Positions 24,977 to 34,984 of a stretch of 64,000 bases of DNA are shown here, in pieces. Each line of letters opens with the position of its first letter. Within the stretch, counting starts at the first letter, position 1. Where the stretch lies: contig NZ_CP064655.1 in the NCBI RefSeq assembly GCF_018141525.1, positions 248,001 to 312,000 on the forward strand. The letters are read 5' to 3'. Source of the stretch: Miltoncostaea marina. Lineage in GTDB: Bacteria > Actinomycetota > Thermoleophilia > Miltoncostaeales > Miltoncostaeaceae. Position numbers and translations under genes: made by a program. The notes beneath the pieces were generated by a model. The model searched no databases and was not told the origin of the DNA. It saw only the letters and a list, made by a program, of their open reading frames with translations.

Positions 24977-26323
24977 GTGGGGCTCCTGGCGCAGTTGCGG
25001 CCGCGGACCCTGCAGGCGCGCATCGCGCTCGGCATCGTCGTGGCGCTCGTGGCGGTGATCGTGGCCGTGGTGCTGGTCTCGGTGACCGTCGTCCAGGCGC
25101 GCGCCCGCGAGGGGGTGGAGGGCCAGCTGCGCCAGCAGGCGCAGGCGATCGCGATCGCCGTCGAGCGCGGCGGGCTGGACGAGGCCGCCGCGACCGCGCG
25201 CGACGCGCAGCGCTTCATCGGCGACACCCGGATGGTGGTGGAGGTCTCCGGCGAGGTCGTGCACTGGAATTTGCCGGTGGCCGCGCTGGAGGCGTCGGCG
25301 ACCGCGACCTACGGGCCGGTGGAGGTGCTGCTGGAGCGGCCCGACGTCGCCACGGGGCCCTTCGGCGACTGGGCCTTCATCGTGATCATCGCCGCGGGCC
25401 TGCTCGCCACCGCGGCGCTCGTCTGGACGCTCGCCCGCGCCATCACCGGGGGCCTGCGCGAGTCGGTGCGCCGCCTGAGCGACACGGCCGAGGCGGTCAC
25501 GGCGGGCGACCTGACCGTGCGGGCCCCGGTCACCGGCGACGAGCTCGGGCGCCTGGCGACCGCCTTCAACCGCATGACGGCGCGGCTGGAGGCCCAGGAC
25601 GCGCGACAGCGCGAGTTCCTGGCCGACGTCGCCCATGAGCTGCGGACGCCGGTCACGGCGATCGAGGGCTTCTCGACCGCCCTCGCCGACGGCACCGCGC
25701 GCACGCCGGAGGACCGCGCCGAGGCCGCCGAGACCATCCGGGGCGAGGCCGCCCGCCTGCGCGAGCTGGTGCGCGACCTGCAGCTGGTGACCTGGCTCGA
25801 CCTCGAGCCGCGCATGGCGCCGCGCACCATCGACCTGATGGACGCGGGGCGGGCCGCCGTGGCCCGCCTGGCGGCCGACGCGCGGGCGCGGGGGGTCTCG
25901 CTGCACCCGCCGGAGGGCGACCTGGCCGCCGTGGCGGACCCGGAGCACGTCGACACCATCCTGGCGAACCTCATCACGAACGCCATCCGGGCGACGCCCG
26001 CGGGCGGGTTCGTGCACCTCGCGCCGGTGACGGCCCCCGGGCAGGCCGGCATCTCGGTCAGCGACACCGGGGTGGGCATCCAGGCGCAGCACCTGCCGTT
26101 CATCTTCGACCGGCTGTACCGCGTCCAGTCGGCGCGCGAGCGCGACCGCGGCGGCGGCTCCGGCCTGGGTTTGTCGATCGTGCGGCGCCTCGCCACCCTG
26201 ATGGGCGGCCGGGTGACGGTGCAGAGCACCCCGGGGGAGGGGTCGACGTTCACGGTCTGGCTGCCGGCGGCCGGCGTCGCGGCGGAGCCGCGCGCGGGGG
26301 TAGGCTCCGGGCCGGTCGAGTAA
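24977..26323 (+). CDS. Sensor histidine kinase, HAMP-HisKA-HATPase
   Basis: 448 residues from GTG 24977. Two membrane helices (about 15-40 and 131-153) frame a short extracytoplasmic domain of about 90 residues. A HAMP domain follows, then the H-box FLADVAHELRTPVTAIEGF (H220), and the ATPase motifs N (TILANLITNAIRAT), G1 (SVSDTGVGI), F (FIFDRLYR) and G2 (GGGSGLGLSIVRRL). It pairs with the upstream response regulator. The signal is unknown; the small sensing domain and the co-transcribed secreted protein are the clues. Confidence 0.92.
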   Translation: MGLLAQLRPRTLQARIALGIVVALVAVIVAVVLVSVTVVQARAREGVEGQLRQQAQAIAIAVERGGLDEAAATARDAQRFIGDTRMVVEVSGEVVHWNLPVAALEASATATYGPVEVLLERPDVATGPFGDWAFIVIIAAGLLATAALVWTLARAITGGLRESVRRLSDTAEAVTAGDLTVRAPVTGDELGRLATAFNRMTARLEAQDARQREFLADVAHELRTPVTAIEGFSTALADGTARTPEDRAEAAETIRGEAARLRELVRDLQLVTWLDLEPRMAPRTIDLMDAGRAAVARLAADARARGVSLHPPEGDLAAVADPEHVDTILANLITNAIRATPAGGFVHLAPVTAPGQAGISVSDTGVGIQAQHLPFIFDRLYRVQSARERDRGGGSGLGLSIVRRLATLMGGRVTVQSTPGEGSTFTVWLPAAGVAAEPRAGVGSGPVE

Positions 26324-26344
26324 GCGTCGAGCGAGGGGGGCGTC

Positions 26345-27709
26345 GTGTCGCAGCGCCGGTATCTGCTGGACGAGGGGTCGGTCCCGACGCGGTGGTACAA
26401 CGTCGCCGCCGACCTGCCCTCGCTGCCGCCGCCCCCCCTGCACCCGGGCACCGGGCAGCCGGTCGGTCCGGACGACCTGGCGCCGATCTTCCCGATGTCG
26501 CTCATCGAGCAGGAGGTCAGCACCGAGCGTTGGATCCCGATCCCGGACCCGGTGCGTGAGGTCTACGCCATGTGGCGGCCCACGCCGCTGCACCGCGCGG
26601 TCGGGCTCGAGCGGGCGCTCGGCACCCCCTGCCGGATCTTCTACAAGTACGAGGGGGTCAGCCCCGCGGGCAGCCACAAGCCGAACACGTCGGTCGCCCA
26701 GGCGTACTACAACCGCGAGGAGGGCGTCAGGCGGCTGTCCACCGAGACGGGGGCCGGCCAGTGGGGCTCGGCGCTAGCCTTCGCCTGCACGCACTTCGGG
26801 ATCGAGTGCAAGGTCTACATGGTGCGCGCCTCGTACGACTCCAAGCCGTACCGGCGCTCGATGATCCACACCTGGGGCGGCGAGGTGGTCGCCAGCCCGT
26901 CGCCCGACACGGCGGCCGGGCGGGCGATCCTGGCGGAGACGCCCGACAGCACGGGAAGCCTTGGCATGGCGATCAGCGAGGCGGTCGAGGACGCGGCCAC
27001 CCGCGACGACACCAACTACTCGCTCGGCAGCGTGCTCAACCATGTGCTGCTGCACCAGACCGTGGTGGGCCAGGAGGCGCGCGAGCAGCTCGCCCAGGCC
27101 GGCGCGGAGCCGGACGTCATCATCGGCTGCGTGGGCGGCGGCTCGAACTTCGCCGGCCTGGTCTTCCCCTTCCTGGCCGACGCGGCCGCCGGCCGCCCGC
27201 TGCGCATCATCGCGGCCGAGCCGGCCGCCTGCCCCACGCTGACGCGCGGGCACTACGGCTACGACTTCGGCGACACGGCCGGCATGACACCGCTCCTGGC
27301 GATGCACACGCTCGGCCGCGGCTTCGTGCCGGCGGCCATCCACTCGGGCGGCCTGCGCTACCACGGCATGGCGCCGCTCGTGTCGCACCTCGTCGAGACC
27401 GGGATCGTCGAGGCGCGGGCCTACCAGCAGCGGGAGTGCTTCGCCGAGGCGGTGCGGTTCGCCCGGGCCGAGGGCATCATCCCCGGCCCCGAGCCGTCGC
27501 ACGCCATCCGGGCCGTGGTGGAGGAGGTCGAGCGGGCCCGCGAGGAGGGCGTGGAGCGGACGATCCTGTTCAACCTCTCCGGCCACGGCAACTTCGACAT
27601 GGCCGCGTACGACGCGTACCTGTCGGGCGAGATGATCGACTACGAGCTCCCTCAGGAGGAGCTCGACGCTGCCGCCGCAGACCTGGAGGGCCTCCCGGCG
27701 CTGCCCTAG
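26345..27709 (+). CDS. trpB2: TrpB2-type tryptophan synthase beta chain-like PLP enzyme
   Basis: 454 residues, longer than classical TrpB and with the TrpB2-type N-terminal extension ([20 protein letters not shown]). The PLP lysine is K112 in [18 protein letters not shown]; the phosphate-binding Gly-rich loop is [31 protein letters not shown] and [15 protein letters not shown] are typical. It condenses indole and serine to tryptophan, probably salvaging indole, since no trpA or other trp genes are adjacent. GTG start with a GAGCGAGGGGGG Shine-Dalgarno. Confidence 0.9.
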   Translation: MSQRRYLLDEGSVPTRWYNVAADLPSLPPPPLHPGTGQPVGPDDLAPIFPMSLIEQEVSTERWIPIPDPVREVYAMWRPTPLHRAVGLERALGTPCRIFYKYEGVSPAGSHKPNTSVAQAYYNREEGVRRLSTETGAGQWGSALAFACTHFGIECKVYMVRASYDSKPYRRSMIHTWGGEVVASPSPDTAAGRAILAETPDSTGSLGMAISEAVEDAATRDDTNYSLGSVLNHVLLHQTVVGQEAREQLAQAGAEPDVIIGCVGGGSNFAGLVFPFLADAAAGRPLRIIAAEPAACPTLTRGHYGYDFGDTAGMTPLLAMHTLGRGFVPAAIHSGGLRYHGMAPLVSHLVETGIVEARAYQQRECFAEAVRFARAEGIIPGPEPSHAIRAVVEEVERAREEGVERTILFNLSGHGNFDMAAYDAYLSGEMIDYELPQEELDAAAADLEGLPALP

Positions 27710-27719
27710 GCGCCGGCGG

Positions 27720-27974
27720 TCAGCGCCCGCGCCGGGGGCCGCGGTGCGGCGCGTCCGCCGTCTGCCAGCCGATGCGGATGTTGAGCTCCACGTGGTGGCG
27801 GTGCGTGTGGAGGTCGACCGTCACGTCGACGGGGTCCACGACCACGGTCGGGGCGTGCTCCTCGTCGTAGGAGAGGTCGACGGACCCGCTGGCGAACTGG
27901 TCGGCCAGGTCGCGCAGCTGGCGGGCCACCAGCTCGTGGGTGGCGGTCTCTGAGAGGTCGAAGACGTGCTTCAC
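27720..27974 (-). CDS. Small amphi-Trp-type domain protein
   Basis: 84 residues: SETATHELVARQLRDLADQFASGSVDLSYDEE, then VVVDPVDVTVDLHTHRHHVELNIRIGW. The helix followed by alternating strands ending in IxIGW matches my memory of the amphi-Trp domain, a small module of unknown function. A basic tail (HRGPRRGR) closes it. Convergent with trpB2, 10 bases away. Single-gene unit; role unknown. Confidence 0.55.
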   Translation of the reverse strand: MKHVFDLSETATHELVARQLRDLADQFASGSVDLSYDEEHAPTVVVDPVDVTVDLHTHRHHVELNIRIGWQTADAPHRGPRRGR

Positions 27975-28047
27975 GGCTGGCTCGCTCCGTCGTGTCGTGG
28001 CCGGTCGCCTCGCATTCTGCGCGATCCGGCCGCCGACGGCACGGCGA

Positions 28048-28281
28048 TCAGTACGGGCTCTTGTGCCCGGGCCCCCGCCCGGCGGTCCCGCCGCCCTCGC
28101 GCTCGCGCCGGGCGGTGCGGCGCTGGCTGGCCGCCACGCCGCCGAGGATCACCAGGCCGATCAGCAGGTAGGGGATCCCGAACAGGAAGCGGTTGTCGTC
28201 GAGCCCCACCAGGAACACGATCCCGCCCACGGCGAAGATCAGGCCGATCGCGTAGGAGAAGAGGATCCCGGTCGGGCTCAC
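28048..28281 (-). CDS. Small two-helix membrane protein
   Basis: 77 residues with two hydrophobic helices (ILFSYAIGLIFAVGGIVFLVG and FLFGIPYLLIGLVILGGVAA) and a basic, Gly-rich cytosolic tail. The GTG start overlaps the stop of the NifU/Nfu-like gene by 4 bases, so it is translationally coupled to it. No family is recognised; it may simply be an operon passenger. Confidence 0.55.
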   Translation of the reverse strand: MSPTGILFSYAIGLIFAVGGIVFLVGLDDNRFLFGIPYLLIGLVILGGVAASQRRTARREREGGGTAGRGPGHKSPY

Positions 28282-28556
28282 GCCGCGTCACCGCCGAAGT
28301 GCGCCTGCAGCTCGTCGATGACCCGCGGCACCAGCTCCTGCCAGTCCGCGCCGGCCTCCTTCGTGACGCTCACGAAGTTCGCGGTCATGAAGACGTTCGT
28401 GACGCCGCCGAGCGCGAAGATGCGCGCGCCGAGCGGCGAGTCGGCGGGGTCCGACCCCTCGCGGAAGGTCACCGGCCGCCCCTCGGTGCTCGGGCGGTCG
28501 AGCGTGAACTTGACGGCGTTCGGGTTCGGCGTCGGCTCGGGGGTGACGTCGATCAT
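28278..28556 (-). CDS. NifU/Nfu N-terminal-domain protein (Fe-S scaffold-like)
   Basis: 92 residues from ATG 28556, with a GAGGAGAGAGG Shine-Dalgarno. Nfu_N features are TPNPNAVKFTLDRP, RIFALGGVTNVFMTANFVSVTKEAGADWQELVPRVIDEL. The cysteine-bearing C-terminal NifU domain (CxxC) is absent, so it cannot hold a cluster by itself in the usual way. It may deliver or bind Fe-S assembly factors. First of two coupled minus-strand genes. Confidence 0.82.
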   Translation of the reverse strand: MIDVTPEPTPNPNAVKFTLDRPSTEGRPVTFREGSDPADSPLGARIFALGGVTNVFMTANFVSVTKEAGADWQELVPRVIDELQAHFGGDAA

Positions 28557-28644
28557 GCGCTGGCCTCTCTCCTCAGGTGGACGCGGGCCGGGTCGATGGA
28601 GTCTCACAGGGCCCCGATCCGGGCCCCAGGCGAAAGGTACCGGC

Positions 28645-28857
28645 ATGGGCATGCCGATCGACCCGACGCAGCAGCGGCCGGGTCCCGCGACGACCGCCGT
28701 CGCCCCCACGACCGCCGTCGCCCCCGCGACGCCGAGACCCTGCGGCTGGTGCATGGGCCGCGGGTCGTACCTCGAGGCGCTCGAGGGCGGCCTGCGTCAC
28801 GAGTACCTGCCGGTGGTGTGCGGGGGCTGCGGGGGCACGGGCCGCCGGCGCGCCTGA
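28645..28857 (+). CDS. Small CxxCxGxG zinc-ribbon-like protein
   Basis: 70 residues. After a Pro/Ala/Thr-rich first half come CGWCMGRGSYLEAL and CGGCGGTG, a pair of CxxCxGxG-type motifs as in the DnaJ zinc-binding region. One zinc site is plausible. ATG 28645 follows AAAGG. Too short for a chaperone; it may be a binding module. It lies in the divergent gap between the Nfu gene and pyrE. Confidence 0.5.
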   Translation: MGMPIDPTQQRPGPATTAVAPTTAVAPATPRPCGWCMGRGSYLEALEGGLRHEYLPVVCGGCGGTGRRRA

Positions 28858-28879
28858 CGCGCGCCCCCCGCCGGGCCAC

Positions 28880-28885
28880 TAGGAT
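28880..28885 (+). promoter_or_regulatory. TAGGAT -10 box before the pyrE-like gene
   Basis: TAGGAT is 7 nt upstream of GTG 28893 with no Shine-Dalgarno, the leaderless architecture repeated across this window. It also overlaps an alternative ATG at 28884, which argues for the GTG start. Confidence 0.55.
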
Positions 28886-28892
28886 GCCCGGC

Positions 28893-29462
28893 GTGAACGA
28901 CCGTCGCGACCGCCTCGGCCACCTGCTGCGCGAGCACGCCCTCGTGCGCGAGTCCGTCCGGCTTTCGTCCGGGCGCCGTTCGTCGTACTACTTCGACGCC
29001 CGCCAGGTGCTGCTCGACCCCGAGGGCGCCGCGCTGGCGGGCGCGCTGATGTGGGACCTCCTGCGCCCCGCCGCCCCCCGGGCGGTCGGCGGGCTCACGC
29101 TCGGCGCCGACCCGCTGGTGTGCGCCGTCAGCGCGGCGGCGTGGTCCGAGGACGTCCGCGTGACCGGGTTCTTCGTGCGCAAGGAGGCCAAGAAGCACGG
29201 CCTCCAGCAGTGGATCGAGGGCCCGTTCATCGAGGAGGGCACGCCGGTCGCCGTGGTGGACGACGTGCTCACGAGCGGGGGCTCCCTCGTCGCCGCGGTG
29301 GAGAAGGCGCGCCAGGCGGGCGGGGTGGTGGTCGCGGCGGCGATCGTGATCGACCGCGGCGAGGGCGGTCGCGAGGCGGCCCAGCAGGCGCTGGGCGACG
29401 CGCCGCTGCACGCGCTCTACACCGCGGAGGAGCTCCTGCAGGCGGGGCGCGCCCCGGCGTGA
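28893..29462 (+). CDS. pyrE: Orotate phosphoribosyltransferase
   Basis: 189 residues. Substrate and PRPP motifs: VRLSSGRRSSYYFDARQVLLDPEGA (OPRTase N-terminus), GGLTLGADPL, the lysine-rich FFVRKEAKKHGLQQWIEG, and the PRPP signature VAVVDDVLTSGGSL. It makes OMP from orotate and PRPP in pyrimidine synthesis. The GTG at 28893 is preferred to ATG 28884 because of the promoter spacing. It overlaps rsgA by 4 bases (GTGA), so the two are coupled. Confidence 0.9.
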   Translation: MNDRRDRLGHLLREHALVRESVRLSSGRRSSYYFDARQVLLDPEGAALAGALMWDLLRPAAPRAVGGLTLGADPLVCAVSAAAWSEDVRVTGFFVRKEAKKHGLQQWIEGPFIEEGTPVAVVDDVLTSGGSLVAAVEKARQAGGVVVAAAIVIDRGEGGREAAQQALGDAPLHALYTAEELLQAGRAPA

Positions 29463-30346
29463 CCCCCGGCGGCGGGACGGCCTCGGAGCCCGAGGCCCTC
29501 GTCGTGCGCGTCTCCGGGCCCACCGCCACCGTCGCGCACGACGGCGAGGAGCGGGAGGCCCGCCTCGTGCCCCGCGTGCCGGGCGGCCCGGCGGTGGCCG
29601 GCGACCGGGTGCTGCTGCGCCCCGACCCGGACACGCCGGTCGTCGTGCGCGTGCTGCCCCGCCGCACGGTGCTGGAGCGCGGCGACGGCCACGAGCGGCG
29701 CCCGCGCGCCGTGGTGGCGAACGCCGACCTCCTGATCGTCGTGGCGGCGGTGGCCGACCCGCCGCTGCGCCCGCGGCTGCTCGACCGGTACCTGGTGGCC
29801 GGCGAGGTGGGCGGCCTGGAGGGCGCCGTCGCGCTCACGAAGACCGATCTGCCCCACGACTCGGACGAGGTGGGCCGGGTGGCCGCCCGCTACCGCGCGA
29901 TCGGCGTCCCCGTGCTGGCCGGCTGCACGCGCGACCCGGGGTTCGTGGCGGCGGTGCGCGAGCTCGTCGACGGCCGCACCGCGATCCTGGCCGGGCACTC
30001 CGGGGTGGGGAAGTCGAGCCTCACCCGGGCCCTCACCGGCGTCGAGCGGGCGGTCGGCGAGATCAGCGGCAAGGTGCGGACCGGCCGGCACACGACCACC
30101 GACCCTCGGGTCATCCCGGTGCCCGGCGGCGGGGCGGTCGTCGACACGGCGGGCGTGCGCACGTTCCACCTGCCCCGCATGGACCGCGCGACGCTCGAGT
30201 CGGGCTTCCCGGAGATCGCGGCCGCCGCTGCGGGATGCCGCTTCCGCGGCTGCGCCCACGACGGCGACGCCGGGTGCGCCGTGCCGGGCGCGGTGTCGCC
30301 GGAGCGGCTCGACGCCTACCGCCGGATGCTCGCCGACATGCGCTGA
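29459..30346 (+). CDS. rsgA: Ribosome small-subunit GTPase A
   Basis: 295 residues with the circularly permuted GTPase layout. N-terminal OB-like region (VVRVSGPTATVAHDGEEREARLV), G4 TKTD before the P-loop GHSGVGKSS, DTAGVRTF (G3), and the C-terminal zinc knuckle CRFRGCAHDGDAGC (C-x4-C-x-H-x5-C). It helps 30S ribosome maturation. It overlaps the pyrE-like gene by 4 bases. Confidence 0.92.
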   Translation: MTPGGGTASEPEALVVRVSGPTATVAHDGEEREARLVPRVPGGPAVAGDRVLLRPDPDTPVVVRVLPRRTVLERGDGHERRPRAVVANADLLIVVAAVADPPLRPRLLDRYLVAGEVGGLEGAVALTKTDLPHDSDEVGRVAARYRAIGVPVLAGCTRDPGFVAAVRELVDGRTAILAGHSGVGKSSLTRALTGVERAVGEISGKVRTGRHTTTDPRVIPVPGGGAVVDTAGVRTFHLPRMDRATLESGFPEIAAAAAGCRFRGCAHDGDAGCAVPGAVSPERLDAYRRMLADMR

Positions 30347-30373
30347 CCGGCGCCGTCCGGGCCGGCCCGCACC

Positions 30374-30403
30374 TTGACCACCCCTCCACGCAGGCCATAA
30401 GTT
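30374..30403 (+). promoter_or_regulatory. Promoter of the 14-repeat protein
   Basis: TTGACC (30374-30379) and TAAGTT (30398-30403) are 18 nt apart, about 60 bases before the ATG at 30463. AGGCC/GGCCT half-sites (30392-30396, 30409-30413) flank the -10 and could be an operator. Confidence 0.55.
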
Positions 30404-30462
30404 TGTGCGGCCTAGCACGATCCGTGGTCCGACCGAGTCCGACACCTGCTGGAGGAGCGTTC

Positions 30463-31953
30463 ATGAGCCGTCCCCGTCGTTTCCTGCCGCCCATCGCCGG
30501 GGGCGCTCAGAAGACGGGCTGGGAGGCCCTGGAGAAGTGGGTCGGCGGGGGCTCGGGTGGCTCCTCCGACGCGTCCGCCGCGCCCTCGGCCCCCTCGGGC
30601 AAGACCGGCTGGGAGGCCCTGGAGAAGTGGGTCGGCGGCGGCGGTGGCGGCGGCGCCCAGGCGGCGCCGGCGTCCTCGGGCCCCTCCGGCAAGACCGGCT
30701 GGGAGGCCCTGGAGAAGTGGGTCGGCGGCGGCGGTGGCGGCGGCGCCCAGGCGGCGCCGGCGTCCTCGGGCCCCTCCGGCACGACCGGCTGGGAGGCCCT
30801 CGAGAAGTGGGTCGGCGGCGGCGGCGGTGGCGGCGGCGCGCAGGCCGCGCAGCCGGCGTCCTCGGGCCCCTCCGGCACGACCGGCTGGGAAGCCCTGGAG
30901 AAGTGGGTCGGTGGCGGCGGTGCGCAGGCGGCGCCGGCGGCGTCGGGCCCCACCGGCACGACCGGCTGGGAGGCCCTCGAGAAGTGGGTCGGCGGCGGCG
31001 GCGGTGGCGGCGGCGCGCAGGCCGCGCAGCCGGCGTCCTCGGGCCCCTCCGGCACGACCGGCTGGGAGGCCCTGGAGAAGTGGGTCGGCGGCGGTGGCGG
31101 CGGCGGTGCCCAGGCCGCGCAGCCGGCGCCCTCGGCCCCCTCCGGGAAGACCGGCTGGGAGGCCCTCGAGAAGTGGGTCGGCGGCGGCGGTGGCGGCGGT
31201 GGCGCCCAGGCCGCGCAGCCGGCGTCGGGCCCCTCCGGCAAGACCGGCTGGGAGGCCCTCGAGAAGTGGGTCGGCGGCGGTGGCGGCGGCGGCGCCCAGG
31301 CCGCGCAGCCGGCGTCGGGCCCCTCCGGCACGACCGGCTGGGAGGCCCTCGAGAAGTGGGTCGGCGGCGGCGGTGGCGGTGGCGCGCAGGCCGCGCAGCC
31401 GGCGTCCTCGGGCCCGTCCGGCACGACCGGCTGGGAGGCCCTGGAGAAGTGGGTCGGCGGCGGTGGCGGCGGCGGTGCCCAGGCCGCGCAGCCGGCGCCC
31501 TCGGCCCCCTCCGGGAAGACCGGCTGGGAGGCCCTGGAGAAGTGGGTCGGCGGCGGCGGCGGTGGCGGCGGTGCCCAGGCCGCGCAGCCGGCGTCCTCGG
31601 GCCCGTCCGGCACGACCGGCTGGGAGGCCCTGGAGAAGTGGGTCGGCAGCGGCGGCGGGACGGCGGCCGGCGCCGCGTCGCGCGAGACCGCCCAGCCCGG
31701 GGAGCCGGCGCCGGCGCCCGCGGCATCGGGTCCGTCGGGGACGACCGGCTGGGAGGCCCTCGAGAAGTGGGTCGGGGACGGGGGCGGCAGCGCGCCGTCG
31801 GCGACCTCCAGCGCGACGAACGGCGCCGCGACCGCGGGCGCCGACCAGGCCGCGCCTGAGCCCGTGGCCGCGCAGGCCGCCCCGGCGGCCGACGAGCCGT
31901 CGTCCGGCGGCGGCCTGATGGGCTTCCTCAAGCGCCTCTTCGGCGGCAAGTAA
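30463..31953 (+). CDS. Fourteen-repeat TGWEALEKWV protein, unrecognised
   Basis: 496 residues from ATG 30463 with a strong GGAGGAG Shine-Dalgarno. After a basic start (MSRPRRFLPPIAGG) the chain has fourteen copies of TGWEALEKWV, each followed by a poly-Gly linker of 3-8 residues and an AQAAQPASSGPSG-type spacer. The last two spacers are diverged (Thr/Ala-rich). The C-terminus is an amphipathic helix, GLMGFLKRLFGGK. There is no signal peptide, membrane segment or cysteine. Each unit can form one short amphipathic helix with two Trp on one face and Glu/Lys on the other. No family is recognised; a multivalent binding or scaffold role is a guess. It has its own promoter and terminator. Confidence 0.85.
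   Translation: MSRPRRFLPPIAGGAQKTGWEALEKWVGGGSGGSSDASAAPSAPSGKTGWEALEKWVGGGGGGGAQAAPASSGPSGKTGWEALEKWVGGGGGGGAQAAPASSGPSGTTGWEALEKWVGGGGGGGGAQAAQPASSGPSGTTGWEALEKWVGGGGAQAAPAASGPTGTTGWEALEKWVGGGGGGGGAQAAQPASSGPSGTTGWEALEKWVGGGGGGGAQAAQPAPSAPSGKTGWEALEKWVGGGGGGGGAQAAQPASGPSGKTGWEALEKWVGGGGGGGAQAAQPASGPSGTTGWEALEKWVGGGGGGGAQAAQPASSGPSGTTGWEALEKWVGGGGGGGAQAAQPAPSAPSGKTGWEALEKWVGGGGGGGGAQAAQPASSGPSGTTGWEALEKWVGSGGGTAAGAASRETAQPGEPAPAPAASGPSGTTGWEALEKWVGDGGGSAPSATSSATNGAATAGADQAAPEPVAAQAAPAADEPSSGGGLMGFLKRLFGGK
30514..31779 (+). repeat. In-gene tandem repeat array, 14 units of about 80-130 bp
   Basis: Each unit contains GGCTGGGAGGCCCTSGAGAA (one copy has GGGAAGCC) and a GGC/GGT run. Neighbouring units differ mainly in Gly-codon number and K/T at the first position. 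High nucleotide identity implies recent duplication or ongoing homogenisation, and a risk of copy-number error in assembly. Confidence 0.95.
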
Positions 31954-31966
31954 CGACGAGCGCGCC

Positions 31967-31996
31967 GCGCGCCGCCGCCCCCGGGCGGCGGCGCGC
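31967..31996 (+). terminator. 14-bp hairpin after the repeat protein
   Basis: Arms 31967-31980 and 31983-31996 pair perfectly around CC, 13 bases after the stop codon. No T-run. Confidence 0.6.
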
Positions 31997-32014
31997 CCCT
32001 GCCGCGATCCGGGC

Positions 32015-32503
32015 ATGAGCCGCGTCATCACCGAGCGCTCCGCCGGGGGCGTCCTGCTGCTGCGGATGGGCCCCGAGCTGATGGTCGCCCTCATCGCCAC
32101 GCGCGGCGGCGCGGTGCTCGGCCTGCCCAAGGGCCACATCGAGCCCGGCGAGACCCGCGAGGATGCCGCCCTGCGCGAGACCCGCGAGGAGACCGGGCTG
32201 CGCGGCAGGCTGCTCGCGCCGCTCGAGGACATCTCCTACGTGTTCTGGTCGCGCTCGCTCGGCGCGCGGATCACCAAGCACGTGGGGTTCTTCCTGCTCG
32301 AGTACCGCTCCGGCTCGGTGGCGCACCACGACGGCGAGGTCGACGGCGTCCGCCTGGCGCCCCTGCGCGTCGCGCCCTCGCTGCTCACCTACCCGGGCGA
32401 GCGGCGCGTGGCGGAGGCCGCGCTCGCCTGGGTGGCGGCGGAAGGTTACGGTGGGCCGGGCGCGAAGGACGGCCGCAACGGGCCGCGCCCGCGCCCGCAC
32501 TGA
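32015..32503 (+). CDS. NUDIX hydrolase
   Basis: 162 residues with an intact Nudix box, GHIEPGETREDAALRETREETGL (23 residues: G-x5-E-x7-REUxEExGU). The N-terminal ERSAGGVLLLRMGPELMVALIATRGG and the KGHIE entry resemble Ap4A/dNTP-type hydrolases. A basic, Arg/Pro-rich tail follows. It hydrolyses a nucleoside-diphosphate-linked compound; the substrate cannot be assigned. Confidence 0.85.
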   Translation: MSRVITERSAGGVLLLRMGPELMVALIATRGGAVLGLPKGHIEPGETREDAALRETREETGLRGRLLAPLEDISYVFWSRSLGARITKHVGFFLLEYRSGSVAHHDGEVDGVRLAPLRVAPSLLTYPGERRVAEAALAWVAAEGYGGPGAKDGRNGPRPRPH

Positions 32504-32525
32504 CCACCGGCCCCCGAGGACGCCC

Positions 32526-32888
32526 GTGTACGCGCTGAACTTCTACTCGCCGCTGTTCATCGACCAGCTCCGGAAGGGCCGCAAGACGGCCACCATCCGG
32601 CTGGGGGACAAGTCCCACAAGTACCGTCGCGGCCAGCTCGTGTGGGTCACCGTGGGCCACCGGCACGGACCACGGCAGCGGATCTTCACGGCCATCATCG
32701 ACGACGTGGCGGTCAAGCCGGTGCGCGAGCTGAGCCAGCGCGAGATCGAGCGCGACAACCCGGAGTTCCGGCTGGTGGAGGACACCCTCCACTTCCTCTC
32801 GCACATCTACTCGCGCGAGGTCGCGCTCGACGACACCGTCTCGGTCATCCACTTCAGCGAGGTCATCGAGTTCCCGTCGCTCAAGTGA
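32526..32888 (+). CDS. ASCH-domain protein
   Basis: 120 residues: YALNFYSPLFIDQLRKGRKTATIRLGD, then YRRGQLVWVTVGHRHGPRQRIF, VKPVRELSQREIERDNPEF and DTVSVIHFSEV. The KTATIR/RLGD and GQLVWVTVG segments are typical of ASCH (PUA-like) RNA- or base-binding proteins such as YqfB (an N4-acetylcytidine amidohydrolase in E. coli). GTG start with GAGGACG upstream, 22 bases after the NUDIX gene. It immediately precedes the groES promoter. Confidence 0.75.
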   Translation: MYALNFYSPLFIDQLRKGRKTATIRLGDKSHKYRRGQLVWVTVGHRHGPRQRIFTAIIDDVAVKPVRELSQREIERDNPEFRLVEDTLHFLSHIYSREVALDDTVSVIHFSEVIEFPSLK

Positions 32889-32913
32889 GCGCTCCGGCGG
32901 GCCGGCCGGACGC

Positions 32914-32942
32914 TTGATCTGACGCCGCACCGGTGGCACGCT
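32914..32942 (+). promoter_or_regulatory. Probable groES-groEL promoter
   Basis: TTGATC (32914-32919) and CACGCT (32937-32942) lie 17 nt apart just upstream of the CIRCE element. The -10 is weak but shares the ACGCT core of other boxes here. Confidence 0.4.
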
Positions 32943-32968
32943 TGGCACTCACAGGTTACGAGTGCCAA
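32942..32968. promoter_or_regulatory. CIRCE operator (HrcA binding site)
   Basis: TTGGCACTC, 9 nt, then GAGTGCCAA. It differs from the consensus TTAGCACTC-N9-GAGTGCTAA only by paired G/C changes that keep the palindrome perfect. It lies 15 bases before groES, so heat-shock repression by HrcA is expected. Confidence 0.95.
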
Positions 32969-32983
32969 CCACGAGGAGACTGC

Positions 32984-34896
<1,913 letters not shown>

Positions 34897-34924
34897 GCAC
34901 CGGCCGCGCCGGTGTGAGGTTCGC

Positions 34925-34950
34925 GAAGGGGGCCCCTCGGGGCCCCCTTC
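34925..34950 (+). terminator. Hairpin terminator of the groESL operon
   Basis: GAAGGGGGCCCC (34925-34936) pairs perfectly with 34939-34950 around TC. A weak T-containing tail (GTCGTCC) follows, 29 bases after the groEL stop. Confidence 0.75.
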
Positions 34951-34984
34951 GTCGTCCCGGGGGAGGATCGATGGACCGGAGCGG

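Noticed and set aside
30514-31779. CRISPR-like regular repeats
   Set aside because: Repeat units are in frame, encode a protein, and spacers are not unique; no cas genes.
30412-32232. 606-residue and other antisense frames across the repeat gene
   Set aside because: They only mirror the tandem repeat; the plus-strand frame has the Shine-Dalgarno, promoter and coherent helical units.
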